This document shows positions 7,757 through 20,920 of a stretch of DNA of 64,000 nucleotides, piece after piece. Within the stretch, counting starts at the first letter, position 1; each line of letters starts with the position of its first letter. The stretch comes from Amycolatopsis orientalis DSM 40040 = KCTC 9412 (GTDB taxonomy: Bacteria; Actinomycetota; Actinomycetes; Mycobacteriales; Pseudonocardiaceae): positions 277,397 through 341,396 of the forward strand of contig NZ_ASJB01000042.1 in NCBI RefSeq assembly GCF_000478275.1, in the 5' to 3' direction. Made by a program: the position numbers and the translations under genes. The notes below the pieces were generated by a model that saw only the letters and a list, made by a program, of their open reading frames with translations, was not told the origin of the DNA and ran no database searches.

Positions 7757-9496
7757 GTGCTGCGCAAGACCTTGTCCGTTCTCCTCGCCGTCATCCTGCT
7801 CTTCGCGGGACTCACTCCCGCGAACGCCGAACTGAACCATCCCCGCCAGAGCTGGTTACGCGCCTCGACCGCGGGACTGTTCCTGCACTGGGGAATGCGC
7901 ACTTCGCCGGGCTACACCAGTTGCGCCGCCTGGGAAAAGGCCGTCACCGACGGCGGATGGGACGCGAAGTACTGGATCGGCGAAGCGAAGAAGCTGCACG
8001 CGCAGTACGTCGTGCTGGCGTCGTTCCACAGCAAACTCGGCTACGCCAGGGCGTGGCCGTCGGCCGTACCGGGAAGTTGTTCCACCACAAGGGATTTCCT
8101 CGGTGAACTGATCGCCGCGGGCAAGGCCGAGGGGATCAAGGTCATCAACTACATGACCGACGATCCCCAGTGGTACAACGAAGGTCTCGGCTCGGGCAAG
8201 AGCTGGTTGAACTCGTCCGCGTACTCGAAGTACAAGGGCAAACAGGTGGACCTGCACACCCGCGACGGCTTCGGGGAATTCGGCTACGACAACTTCGTCG
8301 AGATCATGCGGCGCTACCCCGATCTGGCCGGGTTCTGGATCGACAACGACAACGCCTACTGGGAGCGCAACGGCCTCTACGAACGCGTCCGCCGGGACCG
8401 GCCGGACTACCTGCTGAGCAACAACAACGAAGACACGCCGATCATGGACACGATCAGCAACGAGCAGAAGACCGGGATGACCCCGGCCTACGACTACCCG
8501 CAGGCCGTCTACACCGCCGCGCCGCGGCTGATCGAGGCGTGCTTCAAGCTCCCCAGTTCCGGTGCCTGGTGGTACAGCGGTTCGAACTCCGCGGTCGACT
8601 ACAAGCTCACCCTCGGCCGCTACCTGACCAACAAGGGCTCCGACGTCAAGTCCCTGATGGCCGAGACCGCGATGGTGAACGGGCGGTTCCCGTCGAACCA
8701 GGAGGCGTTCAACGACTTCGCCGCCGGGTTCTTCGGCAAGATCCGGGAATCCGTCGAAGGCACCTACGGCGGCGGCTACGACCACGGAGGATTCAAGCCG
8801 GGCTTCTGGAACGACGGCGCGCACGGCGTGACGACGGTGTCCAAAACCGATCCGGACAAGCATTACCTCCATGTGCTCACCAAACCCTCGGGGAGCACAC
8901 TTACCTTGCGGGACAACGGATACAAGGTCAAGCGGGTGACCGACCTGCGCACCGGCACGGTCGTCGCGCACAGTCAGGCGGGCGGCAGGCTCACGCTGTC
9001 GGGGATCTCGTCGTGGGATCAGTACGACACGGTGTTCAAGGTCGAGACCGGCGGCCGCGAGGGCGTCTACCCGGCGTCGTCGTACACGATGAGCGCCAGC
9101 GCCTCCGGTGGCGGGCATCCGGCGCAGGCCGCGGCGGACGGCGACTACGCCACCTACTGGGACGCGACTTCGGCAGAACCGGTGTCGCTGCGCTTCGACC
9201 TCGGCGCGCCGAAACGGATCCAGTACCTCGGGATCAACCAGCGTGAGGATTCGACCACGTACCCGGCGTCGAATTCGGCGCGGATCAAGAACTACCGGGT
9301 CTACGTCAGCGCGGACGGGAAGAACTGGGGCTCACCGGTGAAGACCGGTTCGCTGCCCAATCATCGGGGCGTGCAGTTCATCGACCTGCCGGTGACGACG
9401 GCGCGTCATGTGCGGCTCGAGAAGGTCGACGGTCACGGCGTCGACAGGCTGCGCGTGGACGAGGCCTGGATCGGCTCGGCCTATCCGGCGGGCTGA
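7757..9496 (+). CDS. Secreted GH29-like alpha-L-fucosidase with F5/8 C domain
   Basis: 579 residues. The first 24 form a signal peptide (MLRKTLSVLLAVILLFAG, then TPANA). Residues 30-330 resemble the catalytic barrel of glycoside hydrolase family 29: RASTAGLFLHWGMRTSPGY matches the family's GxFxHWG motif, and the likely nucleophile Asp is in GFWIDNDNAYW. After a beta-sandwich, residues 435-577 are an F5/8 type C (discoidin) carbohydrate-binding module (HPAQAAADGDYATYWDA at its start, ARHVRLEKVDGHGVDRLRVD at its end). It probably removes terminal fucose or a similar sugar outside the cell. The GTG start is preceded by CAGGAGG. It stands alone, with the next gene on the opposite strand 1 bp after its stop. 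Confidence 0.83.
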   Translation: MLRKTLSVLLAVILLFAGLTPANAELNHPRQSWLRASTAGLFLHWGMRTSPGYTSCAAWEKAVTDGGWDAKYWIGEAKKLHAQYVVLASFHSKLGYARAWPSAVPGSCSTTRDFLGELIAAGKAEGIKVINYMTDDPQWYNEGLGSGKSWLNSSAYSKYKGKQVDLHTRDGFGEFGYDNFVEIMRRYPDLAGFWIDNDNAYWERNGLYERVRRDRPDYLLSNNNEDTPIMDTISNEQKTGMTPAYDYPQAVYTAAPRLIEACFKLPSSGAWWYSGSNSAVDYKLTLGRYLTNKGSDVKSLMAETAMVNGRFPSNQEAFNDFAAGFFGKIRESVEGTYGGGYDHGGFKPGFWNDGAHGVTTVSKTDPDKHYLHVLTKPSGSTLTLRDNGYKVKRVTDLRTGTVVAHSQAGGRLTLSGISSWDQYDTVFKVETGGREGVYPASSYTMSASASGGGHPAQAAADGDYATYWDATSAEPVSLRFDLGAPKRIQYLGINQREDSTTYPASNSARIKNYRVYVSADGKNWGSPVKTGSLPNHRGVQFIDLPVTTARHVRLEKVDGHGVDRLRVDEAWIGSAYPAG

Positions 9497-9497
9497 A

Positions 9498-9788
9498 TCA
9501 GGCGGCGAGCGGCAGGGCGGTGTCCGAGGCCCGCTCCCTGGCCTGTTCGGCGAACCGCTTCCGGGCGACGACGACTCTGAGCCATCGTTCGGAGCGCTCG
9601 GCGTCCAGTTCGGAGGTGGCGCGGGCGAGCACCTCGGCGGCGTGCGCGGCGGAATCGATCTCCGCGGCGGCGCCGAGGTAGTCGCCCGCCTCGATCAGCT
9701 TGTACGCGTGGCGCATCTCGGTCTGCGCGGTCGAGTAGATGGCGTAGGCGGCCAGGTTGTTCGCCAGCGGGCCCAGTGAATGCGACAT
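9498..9788 (-). CDS. Small helical hypothetical protein
   Basis: 96 residues, predicted all-helical: MSHSLGPLANNLAAYAIYST, HAYKLIEAGDYLGAAAEIDS, then a heptad-like stretch around ARATSELDAERSERWLRVVV. There are no cysteines, signal or membrane segments. It reads like a short helical-hairpin or TPR-like scaffold. I do not recognise a named family. The start is ATG; the gene is convergent with the fucosidase-like gene and divergent from the MFS gene. Codon use is typical of the window, so I take it as real. Confidence 0.65.
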   Translation of the reverse strand: MSHSLGPLANNLAAYAIYSTAQTEMRHAYKLIEAGDYLGAAAEIDSAAHAAEVLARATSELDAERSERWLRVVVARKRFAEQARERASDTALPLAA

Positions 9789-9928
9789 CGGATTCTCCGT
9801 CCTCGGTCTTTACTGCCTCTCTACTGACACGTCGAGCGGAGACGCGACGGTTCGACATCGACCCGGATATTTTTCGAATTTCCTCACGGGGTTGCGCAAA
9901 GTGGCCGCCTCACGACAGCCTGAAGCGC

Positions 9929-11188
9929 ATGCCAGCCCGGGCGGCGTCGTTCCGCAGTGTCTTCGCGGTCGCCGGATTCCGCCGGATCTGGCTCGCGCAT
10001 CTGCTCTCGGTCGCCGGTGACCAGCTGGCCAGGGTCGCGCTCACGGTGCTGGTGTTCGACCGGACGTCGTCGGCGGGATGGGCTTCGGCCGCGTACGCGC
10101 TGACGTTCGTGCCCGACCTCCTCGGTGGCGCACTGGGCGGCATCGCGGACCGCTTCTCGCGGCGCACCGTGATGGTGGTGACCGACGTCGGCCGCGCGGT
10201 CCTGATCGCGCTGATGGCGGTCCCCGGTCTGCCACTGCCCGCCGCGGCCGCGCTGCTGTTCGCCGTGCAGCTCATGGCGGGCCCGTTCTACGCGGCCCGC
10301 CAGGCGCTCCTGCCGGATCTGCTCGACCCGGACCGGCTGGTCGTCGGCCAGGCCGTCATCTCCTCCACGTACCAGGCCGGGCTCGTGGTGGGCTTCGGCG
10401 CGGGCGCCGCCGTCGTCACCGGCCTCGGGGTGCCCGGCGCGCTGCTGATCGACGCGGGGACGTTCGCGCTCTCGGCACTCATGCTCCGCTTCGGGCTGGA
10501 GCGGTACCCGCCCTCGACACCGCGTCATCACCGGCGCCCGTCCCTGATCGCCGGCTGCCGTCTGGTCGCCCGTGACCGCAGGCTGCGGTGGCTGCTGCTC
10601 ATCGCCTGCTGCTGCGGGTTCTACGTGGTACCCGAAGGCCTCGCCGTCCCTGTCGCCGCCGAACTGGGCGGCGCGGGCGCGCTGCCGTGGCTGCTGGCCG
10701 CGAACCCGGTCGGCTCGGTGCTCGGCGGGATCCTGCTGAGCCGGATCCCGCGGGAACGGCAGGTCCGGGTGCTGGGCGTGCTCGCGGTGGCGAGCAGCCT
10801 GGTGCTGATCCCGACCGGCTGGGCGCCGGGCCTGGTCACGATCGTCGTGCTGTGGACGATCTCGGGGATGTTCTCCGCGCACGACATGATCACCCAGACG
10901 CAGTACAGCCTCGCCGCGCCACCCGACCATCGCGGTCAGGTGATCGGGGTCGCGATCGCGGCGTTGCGGGCGGCACAGGCGGCGGGGATCGCCGCCGCCG
11001 GGCTGCTGGCACAGGTCGTCGCGCCCACCACCGTGGTCACCGTCGCGGCGTCCGCGGGCGTGGCTGTCGCGGGCGTCGCCGGAATCGGCTGGTCACGGGC
11101 GGTGTCGTCCCGCCGCGGCCCGGAGGATCACGCGGATCCCGTCGGCCCGGCGGGCGGAACGACACCCGTTGGTGAGCACGGTTCCTGA
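9929..11188 (+). CDS. MFS transporter (EntS-like)
   Basis: About 419 residues with twelve probable membrane segments. The start MPARAASFRSVFAVAGFRRI, followed by AHLLSVAGDQLARVALTVLV, and the loop GGIADRFSRRTVMVVTDVGR (the MFS motif A position) resemble EntS-type exporters of siderophores or drugs. The frame extends upstream to 9776, but that part overlaps the divergent gene and does not look like protein sequence, so I use the ATG at 9929, where transporter homology begins. The C-terminal 25 residues are hydrophilic. Two tiny opposite-strand frames (DNNW peptides) end 13 bp after its stop; whether it exports them is only speculation. Confidence 0.82.
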   Translation: MPARAASFRSVFAVAGFRRIWLAHLLSVAGDQLARVALTVLVFDRTSSAGWASAAYALTFVPDLLGGALGGIADRFSRRTVMVVTDVGRAVLIALMAVPGLPLPAAAALLFAVQLMAGPFYAARQALLPDLLDPDRLVVGQAVISSTYQAGLVVGFGAGAAVVTGLGVPGALLIDAGTFALSALMLRFGLERYPPSTPRHHRRPSLIAGCRLVARDRRLRWLLLIACCCGFYVVPEGLAVPVAAELGGAGALPWLLAANPVGSVLGGILLSRIPRERQVRVLGVLAVASSLVLIPTGWAPGLVTIVVLWTISGMFSAHDMITQTQYSLAAPPDHRGQVIGVAIAALRAAQAAGIAAAGLLAQVVAPTTVVTVAASAGVAVAGVAGIGWSRAVSSRRGPEDHADPVGPAGGTTPVGEHGS

Positions 11189-11201
11189 CCAAGGCCGATC
11201 A

Positions 11202-11249
11202 TCACGTCCAGTTGTTGTCACGACGGGTCGTCCAGTTGTTGTCACGCAT
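11202..11249 (-). CDS. Tiny ORF encoding duplicated DNNW peptide
   Basis: Fifteen-codon frame MRDNNWTTRRDNNWT, too short for normal gene calling. It contains an internal duplication: RDNNWT occurs twice, separated by two codons, and both copies use the same 18 bases. A strong Shine-Dalgarno (GGGAGGTGA, plus-strand complement at about 11255-11263) sits 5 bases before the ATG. A second tiny frame, MQDNNW, with an equally strong site lies upstream on the same strand. The repeated DNNW motif plus two canonical ribosome-binding sites argue that translation is real. Nothing else is encoded downstream on this strand before the antisense MFS gene, so this is not an obvious leader peptide. Function unknown. 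Confidence 0.55.
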   Translation of the reverse strand: MRDNNWTTRRDNNWT

Positions 11250-11292
11250 GATGTTCACCTCCCTCGAAATAGCGATGAATCCGGCAAATAAC

Positions 11293-11313
11293 TCACCAGT
11301 TGTTGTCCTGCAT
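11293..11313 (-). CDS. Tiny ORF encoding hexapeptide MQDNNW
   Basis: Six codons and a stop: MQDNNW. The ATG follows GGGAGGTGTACCG, an excellent Shine-Dalgarno at the right distance. The peptide shares DNNW with both halves of the downstream tiny frame at 11202-11249; the gap is 43 bp. The spacing, strand and ribosome-binding sites suggest one small transcript starting in the 130 bp between this frame and the divergent GGDEF gene. Precursors of similar size are known (the pentapeptide genes of biarylitides), but no modifying enzyme is adjacent here. Function unknown. Confidence 0.5.
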   Translation of the reverse strand: MQDNNW

Positions 11314-11442
11314 CGGTACACCTCCCTCGTTTCGGTTGGGCTGTCCGGGGGAATTCGCGGCCGCGCTTCTTATCGTCCGGACAACGACGGTCGTCGCAGT
11401 CCCGGTTCGATTACGGTGTAGATCACCGACGGAAGAGGGTGC

Positions 11443-12741
11443 GTGAACGGACGACTCGGTGGCGCGCGGCGGCGGCTCAAGGCCTGGCACCTATGGAGCC
11501 TGCCGCGACCTGTGCGTTCCTACGTGCTGGTCGTGAATCTCATCGCAGTCCTCTCGACCGCCGCCACGGCCCGGCTCGTCCCGGTCACCGGCACCGACCT
11601 GGTCCGGTTCGGCGTCTTGACGCTGTGCGCGGCCATCGCGATCGAGGGCACCCGGCAGATCGAACGCCAACGGGAGTACGACAGGGCCCCGTCGGTCGCC
11701 TACGTCGACACCAAGGCGGTCTGGAGCGTCGCCGCCGTCATCGCGCTGCCGCCGGTGCTCGCCGCCGCGATGGTCGTGGTGACCTACACCATCGCATGGC
11801 TGAGGATCTGGCCACACCAGCGACCGGTGCTCCCCCATCGGTGGATCTTCTCCGCCGCGACGGTGCTGTGCGGTACGCAGGCCGCCGTCGTCGTCCTCAG
11901 TCTCGGCATGCGCCACTACCCCGGCTCGCCCGATTCCGGCCTGCTCGCCGGGCTCGGTGACCTCGCCGTCATCATCGTGGCCGCCGCCCTCCGCTGGGCG
12001 ATCAACACCGTGCTGGTGATGATCGCGATCGCGCTCTCGTCGCCGCCGAAGTCGATCGGCGAACTCTTCTCCGGCTTCGGCGACCAAATCCTCGAAGCGG
12101 GCGCGCTCGGCCTCGGCCTGGTGACGGCCGTCGTCCTCGTCCAGGCCAACCCGCTCGTACTGGTCGGCGTCGTCATCGCACTGGTCGCCCTGCACCGCGG
12201 TCTGCTCCTGACCCAGTACCGGCGCGACGCGCACACCGACGCCACCACCGGCCTCGTCACGAAACGCCGCTGGCGCCAGCTCGCCGAAGAGCAACTCGGC
12301 CGCACCCGCGCCGGCCGCAAGCTCGGCGTGCTCTTCCTCGACCTCGACAACTTCAAGACGATCAACGACACCTACGGTCACCCCAACGGCGACCTCGTCC
12401 TGCGCGCCGTCGGCGACGCGCTGCGCGCCGAGATCCGGGAACAGGACGTCTGCGGACGCTGGGGCGGTGAGGAGTTCGCGATCGTCATCCCGGACGTCCA
12501 CAGCGAAGAGACGCTGCGCCAGGTCGCCGAACGGATCCGGCACCAGGTCGCGGTGGTGTCGGTCGCCCTCCCCGATCGCGACACCGTGCTGACCGATCTG
12601 ACCGTGTCGATCGGCGGGGCGCTGTACCCGGCCGACAACATCTCCAGCGTCGACGATCTCCTCGTCGCCACCGACATGGCCCTGTACCGCGCGAAGCAGG
12701 GCGGTCGCAACCGCGTCGAATTGGCGCCACCCGCTCCGTGA
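11443..12741 (+). CDS. Membrane diguanylate cyclase (GGDEF)
   Basis: 432 residues. The N-terminal half has about six hydrophobic segments between residues 25 and 250 (for example VRSYVLVVNLIAVLSTAAT and LGLGLVTAVVLVQANPLVLV), forming a membrane sensor module. The C-terminal 170 residues are a GGDEF domain making cyclic di-GMP: DLDNFKTINDTYGHPNGD carries the metal- and substrate-binding residues, and the active-site loop is GRWGGEEF. The inhibitory site is present as REQD, five residues before GGEEF, so product feedback is likely. No EAL domain follows. The start is GTG. It stands alone, divergent from the tiny DNNW frames. Confidence 0.92.
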   Translation: MNGRLGGARRRLKAWHLWSLPRPVRSYVLVVNLIAVLSTAATARLVPVTGTDLVRFGVLTLCAAIAIEGTRQIERQREYDRAPSVAYVDTKAVWSVAAVIALPPVLAAAMVVVTYTIAWLRIWPHQRPVLPHRWIFSAATVLCGTQAAVVVLSLGMRHYPGSPDSGLLAGLGDLAVIIVAAALRWAINTVLVMIAIALSSPPKSIGELFSGFGDQILEAGALGLGLVTAVVLVQANPLVLVGVVIALVALHRGLLLTQYRRDAHTDATTGLVTKRRWRQLAEEQLGRTRAGRKLGVLFLDLDNFKTINDTYGHPNGDLVLRAVGDALRAEIREQDVCGRWGGEEFAIVIPDVHSEETLRQVAERIRHQVAVVSVALPDRDTVLTDLTVSIGGALYPADNISSVDDLLVATDMALYRAKQGGRNRVELAPPAP

Positions 12742-12811
12742 TCATTACCGTATTTCGACAACGGCTTTCGCGAATCCAAAATTGTCGGTGGCCGGTCGTA
12801 AGGTTCTCGGC

Positions 12812-14047
12812 GTGGAAACTCAGGTCGCCACCGTGGCGCTACTCGAGGAATTAGCCGATCCAGACACCATGGAGGTCATCAACAATGCACTGAATACGTT
12901 GGACGACAACGATTCTGTCGCGGTCGCGCAGGCCGCTTCCGCGGTGATCGCGAAGTTTGAAGCTATCCGCTACCGCGCGCTGGCTCAGCTGGCCCGCCAT
13001 CGCGAAAACGTGGGAAGCGCCGCCCAAGAAGTCGCGTTCGCACTGTCCATGGTGGACGGTCACGCGGCAGCGATGGTCGAAACGGCCACCGCGTTGACCA
13101 CGCGGCTGCCCCGCACTCTGCACCTGATGGACCAGGGCCGCCTGGACGGGTTCGGGGCGATGAAGGTCGCCACGGCGACCGCCTGGCTCTCCGACGAGAA
13201 CGCCCGCGCCGCCGACGCTCTGCTGGAAGAGCGCTTGCCCGGCAAGAACTCCGACCAGATCCGCAAGGCCGCGAACCACGCCGCGGCCACGGTCGACCGC
13301 GAGGGCGCGGACAAGCGCTGCAAGCACAACCGCGAGGGCCGCCGCCTCGTCCTGCGACAGGGTGAGACGGGAGTGGGCTCGATCGAGGTCGAGGACGGTC
13401 CGGTGGAGAAGGTGAACGCCGCCTACCGCCGGATCGACCGCGAAGCACGCGCACTCAAAACCGGCGACGAAACCCGCACCCTCGACCAGTTGCGGGCGGA
13501 CGTCGCGCTCGATCTGCTGCTCGGCGGTCAAGGCGGGACAAGCGAACGCACCGAAGTCTTTCTCTACATGGACTTGTTCACCTATCTCGGCCTCAACGAC
13601 GATCCCGCCGAACTGGCCGGACACGGCCACATTCCCGCCTCGCTGGCCCAGCACATCGCCACCGGCCCGAACACCGTCCTGCGCCGCATCATCACCGACC
13701 CGCTCTCCGGGCAGGTACTCGACCTCGGCCGCGACCGCTACCGCCCCACCGCGGGCCTCGGCGAATTCGTCCGCGTCCGCGACCGCGAATGCCGAAGACC
13801 CGGCTGCCACCGCCCCGCACAGACCTGCGACCTCGACCACGCCGTGCCCTGGCAGTTCGGCGGCACCACCGACGCCGCGGATCTCATCAGCTTCTGCCGC
13901 CGCGATCACCGGCTCAAGGACGAACCCGGCTGGAACTACCGGCTCGCGGCCGACGGAACCCTCACCATCACCACACCCACCGGACAGCGCTACGACAGCA
14001 CGCCCCCGCCCCTTCACGAACCCCGCGATGAATCACCGCCCTTCTGA
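12812..14047 (+). CDS. DUF222/HNH endonuclease domain protein (13E12-like)
   Basis: About 411 residues. Residues 10-290 are the helical DUF222 region (YRALAQLARHRENVGSAAQE, TLDQLRADVALDLLLGG). The C-terminal 90 residues are an HNH nuclease: ECRRPGCHRPAQTCDLDHAV gives two zinc-binding cysteines and the catalytic DH, and ISFCRRDHRLKDEPGWNY the rest. These proteins belong to the family found in mycobacterial REP13E12 elements and occur in many copies in actinobacteria; their role is unclear. I chose the GTG at 12812, with AAGG upstream; TTG 12782 or GTG 12788 would add 8-10 residues. A degenerate repeat tract follows directly behind it. Confidence 0.85.
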   Translation: METQVATVALLEELADPDTMEVINNALNTLDDNDSVAVAQAASAVIAKFEAIRYRALAQLARHRENVGSAAQEVAFALSMVDGHAAAMVETATALTTRLPRTLHLMDQGRLDGFGAMKVATATAWLSDENARAADALLEERLPGKNSDQIRKAANHAAATVDREGADKRCKHNREGRRLVLRQGETGVGSIEVEDGPVEKVNAAYRRIDREARALKTGDETRTLDQLRADVALDLLLGGQGGTSERTEVFLYMDLFTYLGLNDDPAELAGHGHIPASLAQHIATGPNTVLRRIITDPLSGQVLDLGRDRYRPTAGLGEFVRVRDRECRRPGCHRPAQTCDLDHAVPWQFGGTTDAADLISFCRRDHRLKDEPGWNYRLAADGTLTITTPTGQRYDSTPPPLHEPRDESPPF

Positions 14048-14153
14048 GCCGTCACGTCGCCTGGACTCGGTACGGCGCCTGCGGCTGTCTTGGGCCTGTC
14101 GTCGGCTTGTCGAGGGCGCGGTTTTCAGATGCGGGCTGTCGGTGGTTGAGCTG

Positions 14154-14520
14154 TTGCCGGAAAACGGCCACGCCAATTACGCGAACACGTCCCAAGACCT
14201 ACGCGACAACATCCGCCATCCCAACCACCACACCGGTCTGTCTCCGGAAAACGGCGATACCCGCCGTGAGCTTGGCTCCGAGCCAGACGACCGCGCACCG
14301 GCCCCCGACGAGCCGCCGCTTCCACACCGTTGCCGGAAAACGACCACGACCACTTACGCCAACCCACCCCACGACCGACGCGACACCCCCTCCCGACACA
14401 CCGCCCCCCGCCACCCCACAACCCCATTGCCGCAAAACGGCAACCCCAGCCCACCCCAGACCGACCCCAAAACCACCCCAACCCCAACCGACCCGCCCAA
14501 GCGACCATCCAGACCAGCCC
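14154..14520 (+). repeat. Degenerate ~90-bp tandem repeats, C-rich tract
   Basis: A core close to TTGCCGGAAAACGGC recurs at 14154, 14241 (TCTCCGGAAAACGGC), 14330 and 14427 (TTGCCGCAAAACGGC), spaced 87, 89 and 97 bp. Units 1 and 3 remain similar for about 55 bp, including the string TTACGC. From about 14380 to 14590 the plus strand becomes extremely C/A-rich and almost free of G (many CCCCA runs), a strong strand asymmetry. The open frames over it have low-complexity Pro/Thr composition and I do not take them as genes. The tract follows the DUF222/HNH gene. The rest of the 14048-14797 gap holds only the hairpin before the carboxylase. Confidence 0.6.
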
Positions 14521-14726
14521 GATGAAACCGGCGTGAACACCTGATGACACCCCGCGAACCCCAACCCCCGACCCCAGCCCCGATTGTCCACTCCATGACG
14601 TCATTCACCCCCTCGACGAGGTGTTCCAGGCCACTTTTTGGCGGGTTCCTACAACACCCGGCCCTCGGCATGCGCCACCGACGACATTCTCGTACCGGCC
14701 GGTAAGAGGCAGGCTGTAAGGCAGGT

Positions 14727-14769
14727 ACAGGTGACTGTCCCGCGCGTGATCCGGCGGGCCGTCACCTGT
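14727..14769 (+). promoter_or_regulatory. Stem-loop in the carboxylase leader
   Basis: Perfect 9-bp arms ACAGGTGAC (14727-14735) and GTCACCTGT (14761-14769) enclose 25 bases, within which CCCGC and GCGGG can pair again. The structure ends 15 bp before the ribosome-binding site of the acyl-CoA carboxylase gene. There is no T-run, so a classical terminator is unlikely. It may be an mRNA control element or a dyad operator for a lipid-synthesis regulator. Confidence 0.45.
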
Positions 14770-14797
14770 TGTGCTGCGTACTTGGGAGGCTCAGTCG

Positions 14798-20287
<5,490 letters not shown>

Positions 20288-20300
20288 CCCCTCCCCTAAC

Positions 20301-20355
20301 GCGCCATGAAAGGTCCTTTCCTTGCGAATTTTGCAAGGAAAGGACCTTTCATGGC
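20301..20355. terminator. Long perfect hairpin between convergent genes
   Basis: Two 24-bp arms (starting CGCCATGAAAGGTCC and ending GGACCTTTCATGGCG) enclose the 7-base loop GAATTTT. It lies between the convergent carboxylase and bifunctional nuclease genes and can serve both as a bidirectional terminator. The AAGG/CCTT-rich arm resembles palindromes I associate with Amycolatopsis intergenic regions; that link is recollection, not search. Confidence 0.75.
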
Positions 20356-20365
20356 GTCTCCGGGG

Positions 20366-20920
20366 TTAGACAGGCGGCTCAGGAGGCAGGTCCCCGAAGT
20401 CCTCGGGCACGATCTTGTCCAGCGCCGCGCGGAACTCCTCCACCTCGCGCTCCTGCTCGACCGGGTCCGCCGGTACCGACGGCAGTTCGGCGTCGGGCCC
20501 GGAGCCGACGATCTCGACCCGTACCGAAGCGACCTCCAGCACCGAGTCGGCCACCTTGATCGCGACACCGGCACGCAGCCCGATCGCGACCGCGTCACTC
20601 GGCCGGGCGGAGACGCGGATATCGGAGTCCAGGACGAGATCCGCGAAGAAGATGCCGTCCCGCAGCGCGGTGACCTCGACGCCGGTCACGTGATGCCCGA
20701 AAGATTCCACCACCTGACCGATCAGTTCGATCGTGCCGGGCCGGGGCAGCTGGATCTTCTCCTGCGCGAGCGCCACCGCGCTCGCCTCGGGGCCGCCGAT
20801 CGTGATCGCCAGCCAGCGACGTTCGCCCTCTCGTTCTCGCAGCAGCATCACCGGCGCCGCTTCCGGAGCCAGGACTGCCATCCCCTCGACGTCCATCGGG
20901 ATCATGCGCGGGTACCTCAT
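20366..20920 (-). CDS. Bifunctional nuclease family protein (DUF151)
   Basis: 184 residues. The core ([20 protein letters not shown], then [41 protein letters not shown], and [20 protein letters not shown]) matches the bifunctional nuclease domain, which has DNase and RNase activity in plants and is of unclear role in bacteria. An acidic tail of about 40 residues follows. The ATG overlaps the stop of ctaD by 4 bp (ATGA), so it is translationally coupled to a respiratory subunit, an unusual partner. In actinobacteria this family is more often seen near MerR regulators and gcvH. No signal peptide. Confidence 0.88.
   Translation of the reverse strand: MRYPRMIPMDVEGMAVLAPEAAPVMLLREREGERRWLAITIGGPEASAVALAQEKIQLPRPGTIELIGQVVESFGHHVTGVEVTALRDGIFFADLVLDSDIRVSARPSDAVAIGLRAGVAIKVADSVLEVASVRVEIVGSGPDAELPSVPADPVEQEREVEEFRAALDKIVPEDFGDLPPEPPV

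Noticed and set aside
11202..11313. Tiny DNNW frames as a Trp attenuator leader
   Set aside because: No biosynthetic gene follows on that strand and no terminator/antiterminator pair is visible.
14028..14604. Open frames on both strands over the C-rich tract
   Set aside because: Pro/Thr or Gly/Trp low-complexity translations, no ribosome-binding site, and the repeated DNA core is read in different frames by successive copies.
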